Shown here: piece after piece, positions 63,472 through 64,000 of the stretch
Numbering within the stretch: position 1 is the stretch's first letter
Layout of the letters: the number at the start of each line of letters is the position of its first letter
Source of the DNA: Gluconacetobacter dulcium
Lineage (GTDB): Bacteria > Pseudomonadota > Alphaproteobacteria > Acetobacterales > Acetobacteraceae
DNA length: 64,000 nt
Assembly: GCF_014174165.1 (NCBI RefSeq)
Contig: NZ_JABEQN010000009.1
Location: 1-64,000 of the forward strand
Reading direction: 5' to 3'
The notes under the pieces: generated by a model
Told to the model about the DNA's origin: nothing
Seen by the model: only the letters and a program-made list of their open reading frames with translations
Database searches by the model: none
Made by a program: the position numbers and the translations under genes

Positions 63472-64000
63472 ATGCAAGCCGACCTTTTTAACACGCCTGA
63501 TCGCAACCCCTCAAATTCCGGGCTGACCGCTTTCGATTTCGAGGGGGTTCCCGTCCGCGTCACCGATATCCATGGAGAGGCATGGTGGCTGCTGACGGAT
63601 GTGTGCCGGGTCCTGGAGATCAGCAACACAGGGAACGCCTCCGCGCGGCTTGATGGCGACCAGAAGTCCACTATCCGTATCGCGGATAGTGGCAATCTCA
63701 ACGCCGATCGCGTCATCGTCAACGAATCTGGCCTCTATTCACTCGTGTTTGCCAGCCGCAAGCCGGCGGCCCAGCGGTTCAGGAAATGGGTCGCGTCGGA
63801 CGTGTTGCCGGCGATCCGGAGGACCGGCTCATACCACCTCCGTCCGGCCCCAGAACCTGCACCGGCCCGCCAGATGACCATGGCCGAGATGACCCTGGCC
63901 GTGATCGGCAACCTGCAAGGCCAGGTCGCAGAACAGGCGGCCACGATCCACGCCCAGAACGCCCTGCTCGATACCAGCATGCCCAAAGCGGCGGTCTATG
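63472..64000 (+). CDS. BRO-N domain protein, phage antirepressor-like (cut by window end)
   Basis: 176 codons are visible and still open at 64000. Residues 18-110 form a BRO-N/Bro_N domain: TAFDFEGVPVRVTDIHGEAWWLLTDVC, VLEISNTGNASARLDGDQK, VNESGLYSLVFASRKPAAQRFRKWV and VLPAIRRTGSY. The region after it is the start of a coiled or DNA-binding part, as in phage antirepressors. AGAGAAG precedes the ATG. Such genes control phage induction or act in mobile elements, which agrees with the rest of the island. Confidence 0.85.
   Translation, partial: MQADLFNTPDRNPSNSGLTAFDFEGVPVRVTDIHGEAWWLLTDVCRVLEISNTGNASARLDGDQKSTIRIADSGNLNADRVIVNESGLYSLVFASRKPAAQRFRKWVASDVLPAIRRTGSYHLRPAPEPAPARQMTMAEMTLAVIGNLQGQVAEQAATIHAQNALLDTSMPKAAVY

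Larger units (their letters stand above)
16086..64000. mobile_element. Element integrated at tRNA-Glu, left end and interior (right end outside window)
   Basis: Everything from the tRNA 3' end carries mobile or accessory content: tyrosine integrase, AlpA-like protein, resolvase, type IV coupling protein, MobF relaxase, oriT-like spacer, ParA-like ATPase, a methyltransferase/helicase operon and a BRO-N gene. No housekeeping gene is seen after RecJ. I found no second copy of the tRNA 3' end in the window, so the right attachment site must lie beyond 64000. No VirB-type channel gene is visible. It may be one integrative element or several stacked ones; the resolvase gene at 27 kb is a possible internal border. 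Confidence 0.75.

Noticed and set aside
16086-64000. Complete integrative conjugative element
   Set aside because: No VirB-type channel genes and no right attachment site are visible, so completeness cannot be claimed.

Overview
The window looks like high-GC chromosomal DNA of an alphaproteobacterium, most likely an acetic acid bacterium (Acetobacteraceae, Gluconacetobacter/Komagataeibacter-like). The grounds are the hom-glpX-recJ gene order, the GAAC-N7-GAAC LexA operator, and the short A/T-rich hairpins between genes. The genus is inferred from overall appearance and no search was run.

Positions 1-16085 are ordinary chromosome. They hold an outer-membrane efflux lipoprotein, an aquaporin, a three-gene ABC importer with overlapping stop/start codons (periplasmic binding protein, permease, ATPase), and a small Ser-rich protein. 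Next come two tandem ferritin-like diiron proteins coupled by a TTGA overlap, a ClpP paralogue with Asn at the usual catalytic Asp position, and an OmpA-like lipoprotein. The block ends with an AlaC-type aminotransferase, homoserine dehydrogenase, class II fructose-bisphosphatase, RecJ and tRNA-Glu(CUC).

From the 3' end of the tRNA to the end of the window the content is that of an integrated mobile element, with no right end in view. It starts with a tyrosine integrase and an AlpA-like protein that carries an AT-hook and a C-terminal membrane anchor. An AT-richer insert follows (NYN-domain protein, broken SRAP gene, AlbA_2/ATPase/TPR protein), then a LexA-controlled imuA-imuB-dnaE2 mutagenesis operon and a serine resolvase. 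After these lie a run of unrecognised cargo genes and a leftward operon with a type IV coupling protein and small lipoproteins. A TpsB porin and an EcsC-family protein precede the conjugation module, which is arranged as in plasmid R388: a leftward MobF relaxase-helicase, an oriT-like spacer full of repeats, and rightward DNA-binding/ParA/membrane genes. The rightward operon runs on into a 1,750-residue TpsA adhesin. No VirB-type mating channel is visible, so the element is either mobilisable or extends past the window.

The best candidate for an under-described system is the leftward four-gene operon at 53966-60834. It encodes an MmeI-like DNA methyltransferase without a recognisable nuclease motif, a HEPN-like protein, a DEAD/DEAH-type helicase and a GIY-YIG nuclease. 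Every junction is a 4-8 nt overlap, as expected for a restriction or anti-phage unit. Two coupled HTH genes and a 393-residue unknown lie upstream. A GC-rich palindromic repeat occurs four times in the element, three times directly after the stop codon of a large gene. The window ends inside a BRO-N (phage antirepressor-like) gene.
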